Notes: a model not told the origin generated them from the letters alone. Shown: positions 26,483 through 35,751, counted from the stretch's first letter. The stretch: DNA of 64,000 bases from Lachnospiraceae bacterium (GCA_029338675.1 JAQYAV010000137.1:52643-116642); one strand, 5' to 3'. Numbers and translations are program-made.

Positions 26483-28561
26483 ATGGATCTTAGTCAATAT
26501 CTCGAAATATTTATTGATGAAACAAAGGAACATTTACAAAATCTTAATGACCAGGTGCTTATTCTTGAGTCGGAACCAGAGAATATAGATACCGTTAATG
26601 AAATCTTTAGAGCTGCCCATTCTCTTAAAGGTATGGCAGGTACTATGGGATTTAAACGTATGCAAAGGCTTACACATGACATGGAGAATGTTTTCTCGGA
26701 GATTCGTAATGGTAAGTTGAATGTTAATGCAGACATGGTTGATATAGTATTTAAGTGTTTAGATGCTATTGAGGGTTATTTAACAAATATAATTGAAACT
26801 TCAGACGAAGGAACTGAAGATAATGAGGAACTTATTAATCTTCTTAACGGAGTATTAGAGGACAATAAAGAAACAACAGAAGCAAAGCCTGCTGAAGCTC
26901 CAGCACCAGAAGTTACAGCTACAAGCAGTGGAGGAGAGGCTGACAAGAAAAAATATTTATCAGTTCCTATTGCAGATTTTGAGAAGAATGCAATGAAAGA
27001 AGCTCGGGATAAGGGATTGCATGTATATGCGACTACTGTATATATTCAAGAAAGTTGTTTACTTAAAGCAGCAAGAGCGTTCTTAGTATTTAAGGGCTTA
27101 GAAAATAAAGGTGAAATAATTAAATCAGTACCATCTGTTCAGGATATTGAAGATGAAAGATTTGATTTAGATTTTACAATGTTTATTATTTCTGATAAAT
27201 CATTAGAAGAAATAAAGAAATCTATAGAAAACGTTTCTGAAATTAAAGAGGCAATAATTGAGGAATATTCAATTCCAGCTGATGATGCAAATGGTGCTCC
27301 TTCTGAAAATTCAGAAGGTGATAAAAAAGAAACGAAAAAATCTAAAGATAAAGATGATAAAAAAGATGATAAAAAGACTGGCTCAAAAGGTGGATCAAAG
27401 GCAGTTGTTAATAGATCAGTACGTGTTGATATTGAAAAGCTAGACGATCTTATGAACCTTGTGTCAGAGCTTATCATTGCAAAGAATGGTCTTGTATCTG
27501 TATCTGGAGTAAGTGCAAGTCAGGACCAATCATTTAATGAGCAAATTGAATACCTTGAAAGAATTACTACTAATTTACATGAATCAGTAATGAAGGTTAG
27601 AATGGTTCCTATCGAAAGCGTCGTTAATCGTTTTCCTAGAATGATTAGAGATTTATCTAAGAAGCTTAACAAAGAGATGGAGCTTATTATGACTGGTGAG
27701 GATACTGAGTTGGATCGAACAGTTATTGATGAAATAGGTGATCCGCTTATGCATATGCTTAGAAATGCTGCTGATCATGGACTTGAACCTACTATTGAGC
27801 GTTTGACAAAAGGCAAACCAAAAGTTGGTACAATTAGACTTGATGCTTATCAGGACGGTAACAACGTTACTATTGAAGTAAGTGATGACGGTGGCGGAAT
27901 AGATGTTGAAAAGATTAAACGTAAGGCAGTTGAAAAGGGAACAATATCAGAAGAACAAGCTGAGTACATGACAGATAAAGATGCTGTTGATTTGCTTTTT
28001 CAACCAGCTTTCTCAACAGCAGAGAAAATATCAGATGTTTCTGGACGAGGTGTTGGTCTCGATGTTGTTAAAAATAAAATAGAAGGTCTTGGTGGAGATG
28101 TAGAGGTTGTAACTAAACTTGGCGAGGGAACTACATTTATTATTAGACTTCCTCTTACACTTGCTATAATTCAAGCATTGATGGTTGAGGTGTCTGGTGA
28201 GAAATATGCTATTCCACTTAATTCAATTGTTACATTAGAAGAAATTCCATTAGAAGACATTAAATATGTTAACTCAAAAGAGGTTATTAATTTAAGAGGA
28301 ACAGTTATTCCGCTAGTAAGATTAAATGGTGTGCTAGACATAGAGCCTACAGAAGATTCGCAAGAGGATGGATTAATTGTTGTTATTGTCAAGAAGGGTG
28401 ACAAACAGGCAGGTCTTGTAATTGATAGATTACTTGGACAGCAGGAAATCGTTATCAAGCCTCTTGGAAAATATATTAGAGTACCAAAACTAATAAGTGG
28501 TGCTACAATTCTTGGAAATGGTGATGTTGCATTGATAATTGATTCAAATACATTGGTGTAG
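26483..28561 (+). CDS. cheA: Chemotaxis histidine kinase CheA
   Basis: The 692-residue protein shows the P1 phosphotransfer domain with H46 in AAHSLKGMAGTMGF, a P2-like domain (about 155-265), a Lys/Asp-rich linker, a dimerisation helix pair (VNRSVRVDIEKLDDLMNLVS), the ATPase domain (N-box HMLRNAADHGLE; VSDDGGGID; GRGVGLDVVKNKIE) and a C-terminal CheW-like domain. It phosphorylates CheY. The start directly abuts the cheB stop, with GGGGTGAT upstream. Confidence 0.97.
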   Translation: MDLSQYLEIFIDETKEHLQNLNDQVLILESEPENIDTVNEIFRAAHSLKGMAGTMGFKRMQRLTHDMENVFSEIRNGKLNVNADMVDIVFKCLDAIEGYLTNIIETSDEGTEDNEELINLLNGVLEDNKETTEAKPAEAPAPEVTATSSGGEADKKKYLSVPIADFEKNAMKEARDKGLHVYATTVYIQESCLLKAARAFLVFKGLENKGEIIKSVPSVQDIEDERFDLDFTMFIISDKSLEEIKKSIENVSEIKEAIIEEYSIPADDANGAPSENSEGDKKETKKSKDKDDKKDDKKTGSKGGSKAVVNRSVRVDIEKLDDLMNLVSELIIAKNGLVSVSGVSASQDQSFNEQIEYLERITTNLHESVMKVRMVPIESVVNRFPRMIRDLSKKLNKEMELIMTGEDTELDRTVIDEIGDPLMHMLRNAADHGLEPTIERLTKGKPKVGTIRLDAYQDGNNVTIEVSDDGGGIDVEKIKRKAVEKGTISEEQAEYMTDKDAVDLLFQPAFSTAEKISDVSGRGVGLDVVKNKIEGLGGDVEVVTKLGEGTTFIIRLPLTLAIIQALMVEVSGEKYAIPLNSIVTLEEIPLEDIKYVNSKEVINLRGTVIPLVRLNGVLDIEPTEDSQEDGLIVVIVKKGDKQAGLVIDRLLGQQEIVIKPLGKYIRVPKLISGATILGNGDVALIIDSNTLV

Positions 28562-28576
28562 TTTGGAGGGATTGGC

Positions 28577-29035
28577 ATGGATACAGTAGAAGTTTTAGAT
28601 ACAAAACAATATATTATACTCAAATTTGATAGCGAACAGTATGGTATTGATATAAGCTATATTGACAATATTGTTCGTTTGCAGCCGATAACAAGAGTTC
28701 CTCATACTCAACCATTTTTTCTTGGAGTAATAAACCTTCGTGGTGAGATTATCCCTGTAATGAGTATGAGAAGGAAATTTGATTTGCCAGAAAAAGAAAA
28801 TACTGGTTTAAGTCGAATTTTAATTATTAAGGTTGAAGGTAATGCTAAAATAGGAATATTAGTTGATGAAGTAAGAGAAGTTGTTACTCTTTCTGAGGAA
28901 ACTGTTGAGAAGATTTCTTCTGAAAATGGTGATATTAAGTCATATTTGACAGGCATTGGAAAGTATAATAATACCCTTATTTCACTTCTTAATATTGGTT
29001 CTTTAATAGCAGATATTGATAGTACAAATGTATGA
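28577..29035 (+). CDS. cheW: Chemotaxis coupling protein CheW
   Basis: CheW links receptors to CheA. The 152-residue protein is a single CheW domain with YIILKFDSEQYGIDISYIDN, VPHTQPFFLGVINLRGEIIP and ILVDEVREVVTLSEETVE. It follows cheA by 15 bases after TTTGGAGGG. Length and sequence are standard. Confidence 0.97.
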   Translation: MDTVEVLDTKQYIILKFDSEQYGIDISYIDNIVRLQPITRVPHTQPFFLGVINLRGEIIPVMSMRRKFDLPEKENTGLSRILIIKVEGNAKIGILVDEVREVVTLSEETVEKISSENGDIKSYLTGIGKYNNTLISLLNIGSLIADIDSTNV

Positions 29036-29053
29036 TTTATAAAGGATATTTGT

Positions 29054-29083
29054 AAGGTATTAGTATTTTTGTACTAATACCTT
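29054..29083 (+). other. Perfect 12-bp hairpin between cheW and cheC
   Basis: AAGGTATTAGTA (29054-29065) and TACTAATACCTT (29072-29083) form a perfect 12-bp stem with a six-base loop. No T-tract follows, so it is not a normal intrinsic terminator. It sits 24 bases before the cheC start and could block 3' exonucleases or separate cheW and cheC expression. Confidence 0.7.
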
Positions 29084-29107
29084 GCAATGGTTATGGAGGT
29101 ATATTTG

Positions 29108-29731
29108 ATGTATACAAATGGAGAAGAAAATATTTCTGAACAAGTGTGCAATGCACTAACTGAGCTTGGCAATATTGGGGCAGGAAATGCCGCAACATCT
29201 TTATCAAGCATGTTAGCAACAAAACTTACAATGACACCTCCTAAAGTTGGATTGCATGATTTTGATTATATAGAGAATGTTTTGGATGGGGCGGATAATA
29301 CAGTCGTTGGTGTACTTAGTGAGATTGAAGGCGTTGTTCAAGGAATGATTTTATTTGTTATTGGAATTGAAGATGCTAAGAATTTAGTTAATTGTTTGGT
29401 GCCTTCAGGAACTGATTGGAAAGATACTATGGGTCTTTCAGCTATAACTGAGATAGCTAATATTTTGATTGGTTCATATGTTGCTTCACTGGAAACATTA
29501 TGTGGTTTAAAATTAAGATATTCTTTACCGCAAATATGTATTGATATGGCTGGAGCAGTTTTAGGAATACCATGTACTGAATTTGGAAAAGTTAGTGACA
29601 ATGCAATTTTGATTAATTCGGAGTTTGAAGCAGGAGAACAAAAGATTAATGGTTATATAATGTTTATGGCTGAAGCGCATTCTTTTGATGTAATGCTTAA
29701 CAAACTCGGGATTGGAGGCACTAATGAGTAA
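29108..29731 (+). CDS. cheC: CheY-P phosphatase CheC
   Basis: The protein has the two CheC helices with E-x2-N pairs: ALTELGNIGAGNAATSLS and SAITEIANILIGSYVASL. ATG 29108 is preferred because TGGAGGT (29094-29100) lies 7 bases upstream; earlier ATGs at 29087 and 29093 precede or overlap that site. This gives 207 residues, the usual CheC length. CheC dephosphorylates CheY-P and is stimulated by CheD, encoded next with an 8-base overlap. Confidence 0.94.
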   Translation: MYTNGEENISEQVCNALTELGNIGAGNAATSLSSMLATKLTMTPPKVGLHDFDYIENVLDGADNTVVGVLSEIEGVVQGMILFVIGIEDAKNLVNCLVPSGTDWKDTMGLSAITEIANILIGSYVASLETLCGLKLRYSLPQICIDMAGAVLGIPCTEFGKVSDNAILINSEFEAGEQKINGYIMFMAEAHSFDVMLNKLGIGGTNE

Positions 29732-30209
29732 TGTTATCAGAGTGGGAATTGCAGATATGAAAATATGTGAAGCACCTGATAAGATTACTACTATTGGATT
29801 AGGTTCTTGTATTGGCATTGTGATATATGATAGAAGTAAGAAAATTGCAGGTTTAGTACATATTATGCTTCCTGATAGTTCTCAAATTAAGAACAACCTC
29901 AACAAAATGAAGTTTGCTGATTTAGGAATAGAATTGTTAATCGATGAGCTTATTTCTAGAGGCTGTAAAAAAGAAAGCTTAAAAGCTAAAATTGCTGGTG
30001 GTGCAAAGATGTTCAATTTTACTGGAACATCAGATTTGGTTAGTATTGGCGATAAAAACATTGCTGCCGTAAAGCATGTTCTTGCGAAAAACAATATTCA
30101 AATTGTTGCGGAAGATGTTGGAGAAAACTATGGTAGAACAATTATTTTTGATGTTGAAACATGTGTACTTCAAATCATTACAGCAGGAGGAAATTCTAAA
30201 GAAATTTAA
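29724..30209 (+). CDS. cheD: Chemoreceptor glutamine deamidase CheD
   Basis: The 161-residue protein has the CheD catalytic Cys and His in GLGSCIGIVIYD and GLVHIMLPDS, and the Thr-region in IAGGAKMFNFTGT. It deamidates MCP glutamines and partners with CheC. ATG 29724 is preferred (TTGGAGG 10 bases upstream) and overlaps the cheC stop. Confidence 0.95.
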   Translation: MSNVIRVGIADMKICEAPDKITTIGLGSCIGIVIYDRSKKIAGLVHIMLPDSSQIKNNLNKMKFADLGIELLIDELISRGCKKESLKAKIAGGAKMFNFTGTSDLVSIGDKNIAAVKHVLAKNNIQIVAEDVGENYGRTIIFDVETCVLQIITAGGNSKEI

Positions 30210-30221
30210 AGAGGAATAAAA

Positions 30222-30482
30222 GTGGACACAAACGAAAAATATAAAAATGCCAGAGCAATTATTGTATTACTTGCGGCATTTATTACACATATGCTTAATT
30301 TAAAATATGAAAGAGATTTGTTGACTTCTTTATTAATATTATTATTCGTGATTGTAATTTTTACGCTTATTTCAAGTTTAGCAATTAAGCTTTTTGACAA
30401 GATTACCAAAATGGATAATTCAAAAAAATTAATAGATGAAACAATTGATTCACAGGAACAAGATGACGATAGTAAACAATAA
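30222..30482 (+). CDS. Small membrane protein of the flagellar operon, unknown function
   Basis: An 86-residue protein starting at GTG 30222 after GAGGA. It has one or two hydrophobic helices (AIIVLLAAFITHML and LLTSLLILLFVIVIFTLISSLA) and an acidic, polar C-terminal tail. I do not recognise the family. Similar small two-helix proteins occur between cheD and fliA in related clostridial operons, so a role tied to motility is likely but unknown. Confidence 0.75.
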   Translation: MDTNEKYKNARAIIVLLAAFITHMLNLKYERDLLTSLLILLFVIVIFTLISSLAIKLFDKITKMDNSKKLIDETIDSQEQDDDSKQ

Positions 30483-30532
30483 TTAATTCTATATTTTGAA
30501 GGTTACATATTACGTGAGGAGTGGGGTATTGT

Positions 30533-31300
30533 ATGACACTAATAGATAATAAAGAGAGATTATGGATTGAATATACGAATACCAAATCTAGCGAGATACG
30601 TGAAAAAATAATAGTTGAATATATATCATTAGTAAAAATTGTTGCAGGAAGGCTTGGAATATATCTAGCATCTTATGTTGAATATGAAGATTTAGTAAGC
30701 TATGGAATATTTGGATTAATAGATGCAATCGATAAATTTGATTACAATAAGGGAATAAAATTTGAAACATATGCAAGTCTTCGAATTCGAGGAGCAATTT
30801 TGGATCAAATTAGAAAGATGGATTGGATTCCAAGATCTGTTAGACAAAAACAAAAGTCAATTGATGCTGCAATAAAGAAGCTTGAATCTGAACAAGGTCC
30901 TAGTTTTAGTGATGAAGATGTTGCAAATGAACTTGGGATAACAATTGAAGAATACAACAATTGGCAGGGACAGACAAATATTAATAATGTATCTTCTTTG
31001 GAAGATTATATGGAACAAGGTAGTGATATAAAAAGTAAAGATGTTTCTGTAACAAGAACCATAGAACCAGAAAGTGTCGCAATGGATAATAGCTTAAGAG
31101 AGTCTATATCCTATGCAATGAATAGCCTTACTGAAAATGAGCGTAAGGTAGTGTTGTTATACTATTATGAGGAATTAACACTTCGTGAAATAAGTAAAGT
31201 TTTGGAAGTATCTGAATCAAGAGTATCACAGCTACATTCCAAAGCGCTTAAGAAAATGAAAAATATTTTAGGCGATGATTTTAGGATTATGATGGGATGA
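30533..31300 (+). CDS. fliA: Flagellar sigma factor FliA (sigma-28)
   Basis: The protein has sigma regions 2 (YISLVKIVAGRLGIYL; YEDLVSYGIFGLIDAIDKFD; FETYASLRIRGAILDQIR), 3 (IPRSVRQKQKSIDAAIKKLE) and 4 (LTLREISKVLEVSESRVSQL). The missing region 1 and the DQIRKMDWIPRSVRQK junction mark it as a FliA/SigD type. ATG 30533 is preferred; GTG 30521 overlaps the ribosome site GAGGAG. It would drive flagellin and late genes elsewhere. No anti-sigma FlgM gene is in the window. Confidence 0.95.
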   Translation: MTLIDNKERLWIEYTNTKSSEIREKIIVEYISLVKIVAGRLGIYLASYVEYEDLVSYGIFGLIDAIDKFDYNKGIKFETYASLRIRGAILDQIRKMDWIPRSVRQKQKSIDAAIKKLESEQGPSFSDEDVANELGITIEEYNNWQGQTNINNVSSLEDYMEQGSDIKSKDVSVTRTIEPESVAMDNSLRESISYAMNSLTENERKVVLLYYYEELTLREISKVLEVSESRVSQLHSKALKKMKNILGDDFRIMMG

Positions 31301-31433
31301 ATTCAATAATATTAATAATAGATATTAAAATTATTGATTTAAATATAAAGTGCCTTGATTAAGAAAAGTTGCATTTTGTTTACTTTACAGCAAAGGACTA
31401 TGTCACTAATAAGTAATAGAAGGGAGGATATGT

Positions 31434-33038
31434 ATGAAATATAAAAATTCATTTTTTAAAATTGATACAGATAATAATGGTACATACTTAATATTATATC
31501 CACCTGTTAGTGATGGTAAAAATATCGAGTTTGAAGAAATTAAAACATATATAGATGATAATTTAAAAATTGATTACTCTTTGGATGATGTTAAAAAAAT
31601 ATTTTCTTCGTTGAAGGATAAGGTTGTTAAAGGGAAAATATCAGAACAAAAGGCAGATGATCTTGCTGAAAAGGCCAAGATAACAATTTCTAAAGATAGA
31701 ATGGTTGCATATATTAGATTTTATCCCCCTATTGGAAACGGAAAAAGGATGAGTAAACGTGAAATACTTGCAGAAGCATCAATGGAAAAGATAAAATATG
31801 GTGTTGCTGACAAGGCAATTGATGTTTTTTTGGCAATGCCGCAGTATTGTCTTGATATTCCAATTGCAAAAGGAAAGAAAGTTGTTGCTGCCACAGACAC
31901 TAAAATAGAATATATGTTTAATATAAAGCCATTAGCTAAACCTAGACTTTTGGAGGATGGAAGTGTTGACTTTCATGAATTAGATATTTTTACACCAGTT
32001 CATGAAGGTGATATTCTGGCAGTTATGACTCCACACAATATGGGTGAAGCTGGAGTTGATGTTTTTGGTAATAAAATTCCGCAAAACAAACCCAAAATAA
32101 AGAGACTAAAGTTCGGTAGAAATATAAAGATATCAGAAGATGGAAATACCATATATAGCATGGTAAATGGAAATGTTACATTTAGTCAGGATACGGTTTT
32201 TGTATCTGATACTTATACAGTGGCTGCGGATGTTGATGCCTCTACAGGAGATATAAATTACGACGGAAACGTTATGGTAAATGGTAATGTTAGAACTGGC
32301 TTTAGTATTAAGGCACAAGGCAATGTACAGGTTAATGGTGTCGTTGAAGGTGCTAATATTGAGGCTGGTGGTAATATTATTATTAAACGAGGTGTTCAGG
32401 GAATGGGGAAGGGCACCCTTAAAGCAGGTGGAGATATATGCGCTCGCTTTTTTGAAAGTACAAACGTTTTTGCACTTGGTGATGTTAATGCAGGTTCTAT
32501 TTTACATAGTCAGGTAAAATCAGGTGGGAAAACTATTGTAAGTGGAAAAAAAGGATTCATTGTCGGCGGTGAAATAATATGTAATGGTTCTGTTGAAGTA
32601 AATAGTATAGGTAACAAGATGGAAACACAAACCGTTGTAAAGGTTGGTGTTAAACCAGAGCTTTATGATGAGATGAAGGTCTTGATTTCTTCTGTTAATT
32701 CTATGAATAATGATATTGAAGAAACATCATCTTATTTGAATGTTTATAAAGAAAAGCTTAAGAAGGGAATAGCATTATCACCTGAAAATATTAAGCAGAT
32801 TAAAGTTTATAATACAAAGTTAGAAGAGTTAAAGATGTCTAGAAATAAAAAGATAGACAGACTTAAGGATGTTAGAAAAGAATTAGATGAAGGGAAAAAG
32901 GGCTTTGTAAAGGTATATGGAAGCTCATATAGAGGAGTTTCTATTTCTATTGCAAGTCAGACATATAGTGTTGTTGATAAGGACAATGCTTCTTGTTATA
33001 GGCTTGTTGATGGTGAAATAGTTAAAGGTATGGCATAA
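31434..33038 (+). CDS. FapA-like DUF342 protein
   Basis: The 534-residue protein carries the FapA N-terminal domain (about 90-240; RFYPPIGNGKRMSKREILAE; VHEGDILAVMTPHNMGEAGV) and a central right-handed beta-helix with repeated G-N-V/A-x-V steps (YDGNVMVNGNVRTGFSIKAQ; GVVEGANIEAGGNIIIKR). A C-terminal coiled coil follows. Members of the family sit in motility operons and are linked to polar organisation and flagellar assembly, but a mechanism is not settled. It is preceded by AGGGAGGA. A weak inverted repeat (TCAATAAT/ATTATTGA, 31303-31337) lies in the gap after fliA. Confidence 0.88.
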   Translation: MKYKNSFFKIDTDNNGTYLILYPPVSDGKNIEFEEIKTYIDDNLKIDYSLDDVKKIFSSLKDKVVKGKISEQKADDLAEKAKITISKDRMVAYIRFYPPIGNGKRMSKREILAEASMEKIKYGVADKAIDVFLAMPQYCLDIPIAKGKKVVAATDTKIEYMFNIKPLAKPRLLEDGSVDFHELDIFTPVHEGDILAVMTPHNMGEAGVDVFGNKIPQNKPKIKRLKFGRNIKISEDGNTIYSMVNGNVTFSQDTVFVSDTYTVAADVDASTGDINYDGNVMVNGNVRTGFSIKAQGNVQVNGVVEGANIEAGGNIIIKRGVQGMGKGTLKAGGDICARFFESTNVFALGDVNAGSILHSQVKSGGKTIVSGKKGFIVGGEIICNGSVEVNSIGNKMETQTVVKVGVKPELYDEMKVLISSVNSMNNDIEETSSYLNVYKEKLKKGIALSPENIKQIKVYNTKLEELKMSRNKKIDRLKDVRKELDEGKKGFVKVYGSSYRGVSISIASQTYSVVDKDNASCYRLVDGEIVKGMA

Positions 33039-33142
33039 AATTATATATTTAGTATTAGTGATATTGTATAAATATAATAAATGTTGTAGAATATTTCTCG
33101 GGTATAGGATTATGTAGTTACGTATATACAAGGGGGAATATA

Positions 33143-33445
33143 ATGATATCACAGATTATTGCTACGCAAGCGTCTGCTCAAATTGCATCAATTCAAAGGA
33201 CGGATGGCAGTCAGGCTGTTTTACAAAATCAAAATGCATTTAATAATGTGCGTGAGGAAGAAAGACAAGTAAGAGAGGTTGTGACTGATACAGAAGAGGC
33301 TGTTTTTTATGAGCCTAAATTTGATGCAAAAGAAGAAGGAAAAAATAAATACGAGAGTATCTATAAAAAGAACAAAAAGAAAAAGCAAGAGCCTGATTCT
33401 GAGAAAAAAGATACAGGAAGAGTAAATTTTGATATTAAAATCTAA
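33143..33445 (+). CDS. Small acidic-basic protein, unknown function
   Basis: A 100-residue protein after AAGGGGGA, starting MISQIIATQASAQIASIQRT. It has an Ala/Gln-rich N-terminus without a true membrane helix, and a strongly charged C-terminal half (KKNKKKKQEPDSEKKDTG). It does not resemble a family I know. Position between the FapA-like gene and a membrane-anchored DUF6115-type gene suggests a flagellar-operon role. Codon use matches its neighbours. Confidence 0.7.
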   Translation: MISQIIATQASAQIASIQRTDGSQAVLQNQNAFNNVREEERQVREVVTDTEEAVFYEPKFDAKEEGKNKYESIYKKNKKKKQEPDSEKKDTGRVNFDIKI

Positions 33446-33471
33446 AGAGGATTAAGAGATAGGAGAAAAAA

Positions 33472-34143
33472 ATGACACCAGCAGTTATAATTTTAATCGT
33501 ATTAGGAATTGTATTTATATTTGCAAGCTTTGCAATAACAGAAAAAAAACAAGAGGAAGACTTTGTTACTCCTCAAATTCCAAAAGAATTATCTGAAGAT
33601 CAGAAAAAACAAATTGATGATTTGATTGGAAAATATATGGATGAAAAAATCAATGGCAATTTGCTTTCGATTGAAGCGAAATTTGCTGAAATAGTTAATG
33701 AAAAAACATTAGCTTTAGGTGATTATGCGGTTACTGTTAATGAAGAGATTGAGAAAAATCATAATGAAGTTACTTTCTTATATAGTATGTTGAATGACAA
33801 ACAGAAAGAAATTATGACAACAGCTACAATGATTGATGATTATAGAAAAGATATTGAAGCCTTTGTTGCAAATAACATTGGAAATGTATCTAGTGATATG
33901 AATGAAGCTTATTCAAAGCAACAGACACAGGCAAATGTGCAAGAAAGTGCAGAAATTGTTGACGTAGAAACAAAAGAGGATGAAGCAAGTTCAGAACAAC
34001 AAGGTATTGTAGAAGATAGTAAGGATATTATTCTTGAAATGCATAATCAAGGCTTGAGTATTTTGGAGATTGCAAAACATTTAGGCTTAGGGGTTGGCGA
34101 AGTTAAGCTTGTTGTAGATTTATATCAAGGAGTATCAAAATAA
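33472..34143 (+). CDS. Membrane-anchored coiled-coil protein with C-terminal HTH (DUF6115-like)
   Basis: The 223-residue protein has an N-terminal membrane helix (AVIILIVLGIVFIFASFAI), a long helical stalk, an acidic linker and a C-terminal helix-turn-helix-like segment (ILEMHNQGLSILEIAKHLGLGVGEVKLVVDL). This build matches DUF6115 proteins seen at the end of clostridial flagellar operons. Function is not known; a membrane-tethered DNA- or protein-binding head is suggested by the fold. It overlaps the next gene by one base. Confidence 0.78.
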   Translation: MTPAVIILIVLGIVFIFASFAITEKKQEEDFVTPQIPKELSEDQKKQIDDLIGKYMDEKINGNLLSIEAKFAEIVNEKTLALGDYAVTVNEEIEKNHNEVTFLYSMLNDKQKEIMTTATMIDDYRKDIEAFVANNIGNVSSDMNEAYSKQQTQANVQESAEIVDVETKEDEASSEQQGIVEDSKDIILEMHNQGLSILEIAKHLGLGVGEVKLVVDLYQGVSK

Positions 34144-34748
34144 TGAAATTAAAATATTATCTTAGAGGGTTGGGTATAGGAATAGTATTTTGTGCTATTA
34201 TTACCTTTATTGCATATGGAAATGACAATAAAAGTATTTCTGATGAAGAAATAATAAAAAGAGCAGAAAAATTAGGTATGGTTATGAAGAATGATACAAA
34301 TAGCCAAGCTAATGAAAATAATAAAACTACTTTAGAGGATATTACAACAGAGCAGATTGTTAAAGAAACTACTGAAAAAACAACAGAAACTGTTACTGAA
34401 GAGGTTGTTTCAGAAGAAAAAACAACAGAGGTTACAACAACAGAGGTTGTTACTACTACAGAAGTTACGACTTCAGAGGAAGTGACAACTGAAGAAAAGA
34501 AACAGACAACAGAAGAGAAAAAAGAAGACTCAACTTTAGTTAAAGCAACAATTTCTGTTACAGCAGGAATGGACTCAATTACTGTTTGCCAACTTCTTCA
34601 GGATGCTGGAATTGTAAAAGATTATTTGGAGTTTGATGAGTATTTGAATCAAAATGGATATTCAACACAGATTAGAATTAAATCCTGTGAATTTACAAAT
34701 AAGATGTCATTTAAGGAAATTGCAGAATTGTTAGTTAAAGAAGATTAA
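34143..34748 (+). CDS. Membrane-anchored protein with Thr/Glu-rich stalk and MltG-like LysM-type domain
   Basis: The 201-residue protein has one N-terminal membrane helix (LGIGIVFCAIITFIAYG), a stalk of Thr, Glu and Val repeats (about residues 58-130) and a C-terminal domain (ISVTAGMDSITVCQLLQDAG to KEIAELLVKED). The latter resembles the LysM-like head of the MltG/YceG transglycosylase family, without its catalytic part. A cell-wall-facing role is plausible. It closes the long flagellar operon and is followed by a terminator. Confidence 0.75.
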   Translation: MKLKYYLRGLGIGIVFCAIITFIAYGNDNKSISDEEIIKRAEKLGMVMKNDTNSQANENNKTTLEDITTEQIVKETTEKTTETVTEEVVSEEKTTEVTTTEVVTTTEVTTSEEVTTEEKKQTTEEKKEDSTLVKATISVTAGMDSITVCQLLQDAGIVKDYLEFDEYLNQNGYSTQIRIKSCEFTNKMSFKEIAELLVKED

Positions 34749-34780
34749 TTTGGGAAAAACAAACAATTAAACATATTTAT

Positions 34781-34827
34781 AAAAAAACACATTTATAAGA
34801 AAAAAAACTTGTATATGTGTTTTTTTT
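34781..34827 (+). terminator. Terminator of the flagellar operon
   Basis: AAAAAAACACAT pairs with ATGTGTTTTTTT; the inner arms TTATAAG and CTTGTAT extend the stem around an A-rich loop. T-tracts flank both ends. It also overlaps the next promoter. Confidence 0.8.
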
Positions 34828-34837
34828 ATGTTAAAAT
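34809..34837 (+). promoter_or_regulatory. Promoter for rpsB-tsf, embedded in the upstream terminator
   Basis: TTGTAT (34809-34814) and TAAAAT (34832-34837) are spaced by exactly 17 bases; the spacer is the 3' arm and T-tract of the terminator. This is a compact terminator-promoter arrangement. Confidence 0.6.
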
Positions 34838-34844
34838 GAGTTTC

Positions 34845-34966
34845 GTGTGAAAAATTAACATGTGAGTGGATCAATAGATTGGTGCCATAAACGCGATGGT
34901 TTCTATTTTTGATTCTGAATAAGAATTATATTCGAAGCTCACAGAAGGAAAACCAGGAGGTAAATT
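34845..34966 (+). promoter_or_regulatory. Structured 5' leader of rpsB
   Basis: The leader can close through GTGAG (34862-34866) and CTCAC (34938-34942), with an internal AATAGA/TCTATT helix around a GC-richer core (GGTGCCATAAACGCGATGG). The ribosome site AGGAGG follows the closing stem. Ribosomal proteins often repress their own mRNA through such folds, so autoregulation by S2 is a reasonable guess. No known family is assigned. Confidence 0.5.
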
Positions 34967-35710
34967 ATGAGCGTTATTTCAATGAAACAATTACTTGAGG
35001 CAGGTGTTCATTTCGGACATCAGACAAGAAGATGGAACCCTAAGATGGCTGAGTATATTTATACTGAGCGTAACGGAATTTACATTATTGACTTACAGAA
35101 GTCAGTAGGTAAAGTTGACGAAGCATACAAGGCAATTTATGATTGTGTTGCTGAAGGCGGTAAGGTATTATTTGTAGGTACTAAGAAGCAGGCTCAGGAT
35201 TCAATTAAATCAGAGGCTGAAAGATGTGGTATGTACTATGTTAACCAGAGATGGTTAGGTGGTATGCTCACTAACTTCAAGACTATTCAGACAAGAATTG
35301 ACAAACTTGCTAAGTACGAAGCAATGGAAGCAGATGGAACTTTCGATTTATTACCTAAGAAGGAAGTAATCGAGATTAAGAAAGAGATGGAGAAGCTTGA
35401 GAAGAATCTTGGTGGTATCAAGAATATGAAGGGCATCCCAGATATGATTTTTGTTGTTGATCCTCGTAAGGAGAAAAACTGTATTCAGGAGGCACATACT
35501 CTTGGAATTCCACTTGTAGGTATCGCTGATACTAACTGTGATCCAGAAGAATTAGATTATGTAATTCCTGGTAATGATGATGCAATTAGAGCTGTTAAGC
35601 TTATTGTTGCTAAGATGGCAGATGCTGTTATCGAAGCTAATCAGGGTGCAGATGTTGCTTCAGCTGAAGAAGTTGAGTCAATGGAAGCAGATGCTGAATC
35701 AGAAGAGTAA
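34967..35710 (+). CDS. rpsB: 30S ribosomal protein S2
   Basis: The 247-residue protein begins [20 protein letters not shown] and [20 protein letters not shown], with [13 protein letters not shown] and [19 protein letters not shown] further on; this is unmistakable S2. AGGAGG precedes ATG 34967. It pairs with tsf as in nearly all bacteria. The acidic C-terminal tail (about 15 residues) is normal for Firmicutes. Confidence 0.98.
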   Translation: MSVISMKQLLEAGVHFGHQTRRWNPKMAEYIYTERNGIYIIDLQKSVGKVDEAYKAIYDCVAEGGKVLFVGTKKQAQDSIKSEAERCGMYYVNQRWLGGMLTNFKTIQTRIDKLAKYEAMEADGTFDLLPKKEVIEIKKEMEKLEKNLGGIKNMKGIPDMIFVVDPRKEKNCIQEAHTLGIPLVGIADTNCDPEELDYVIPGNDDAIRAVKLIVAKMADAVIEANQGADVASAEEVESMEADAESEE

Positions 35711-35751
35711 TTAATAATACAGTAAATGAATATTAGTAGGAGGATTAAGTT

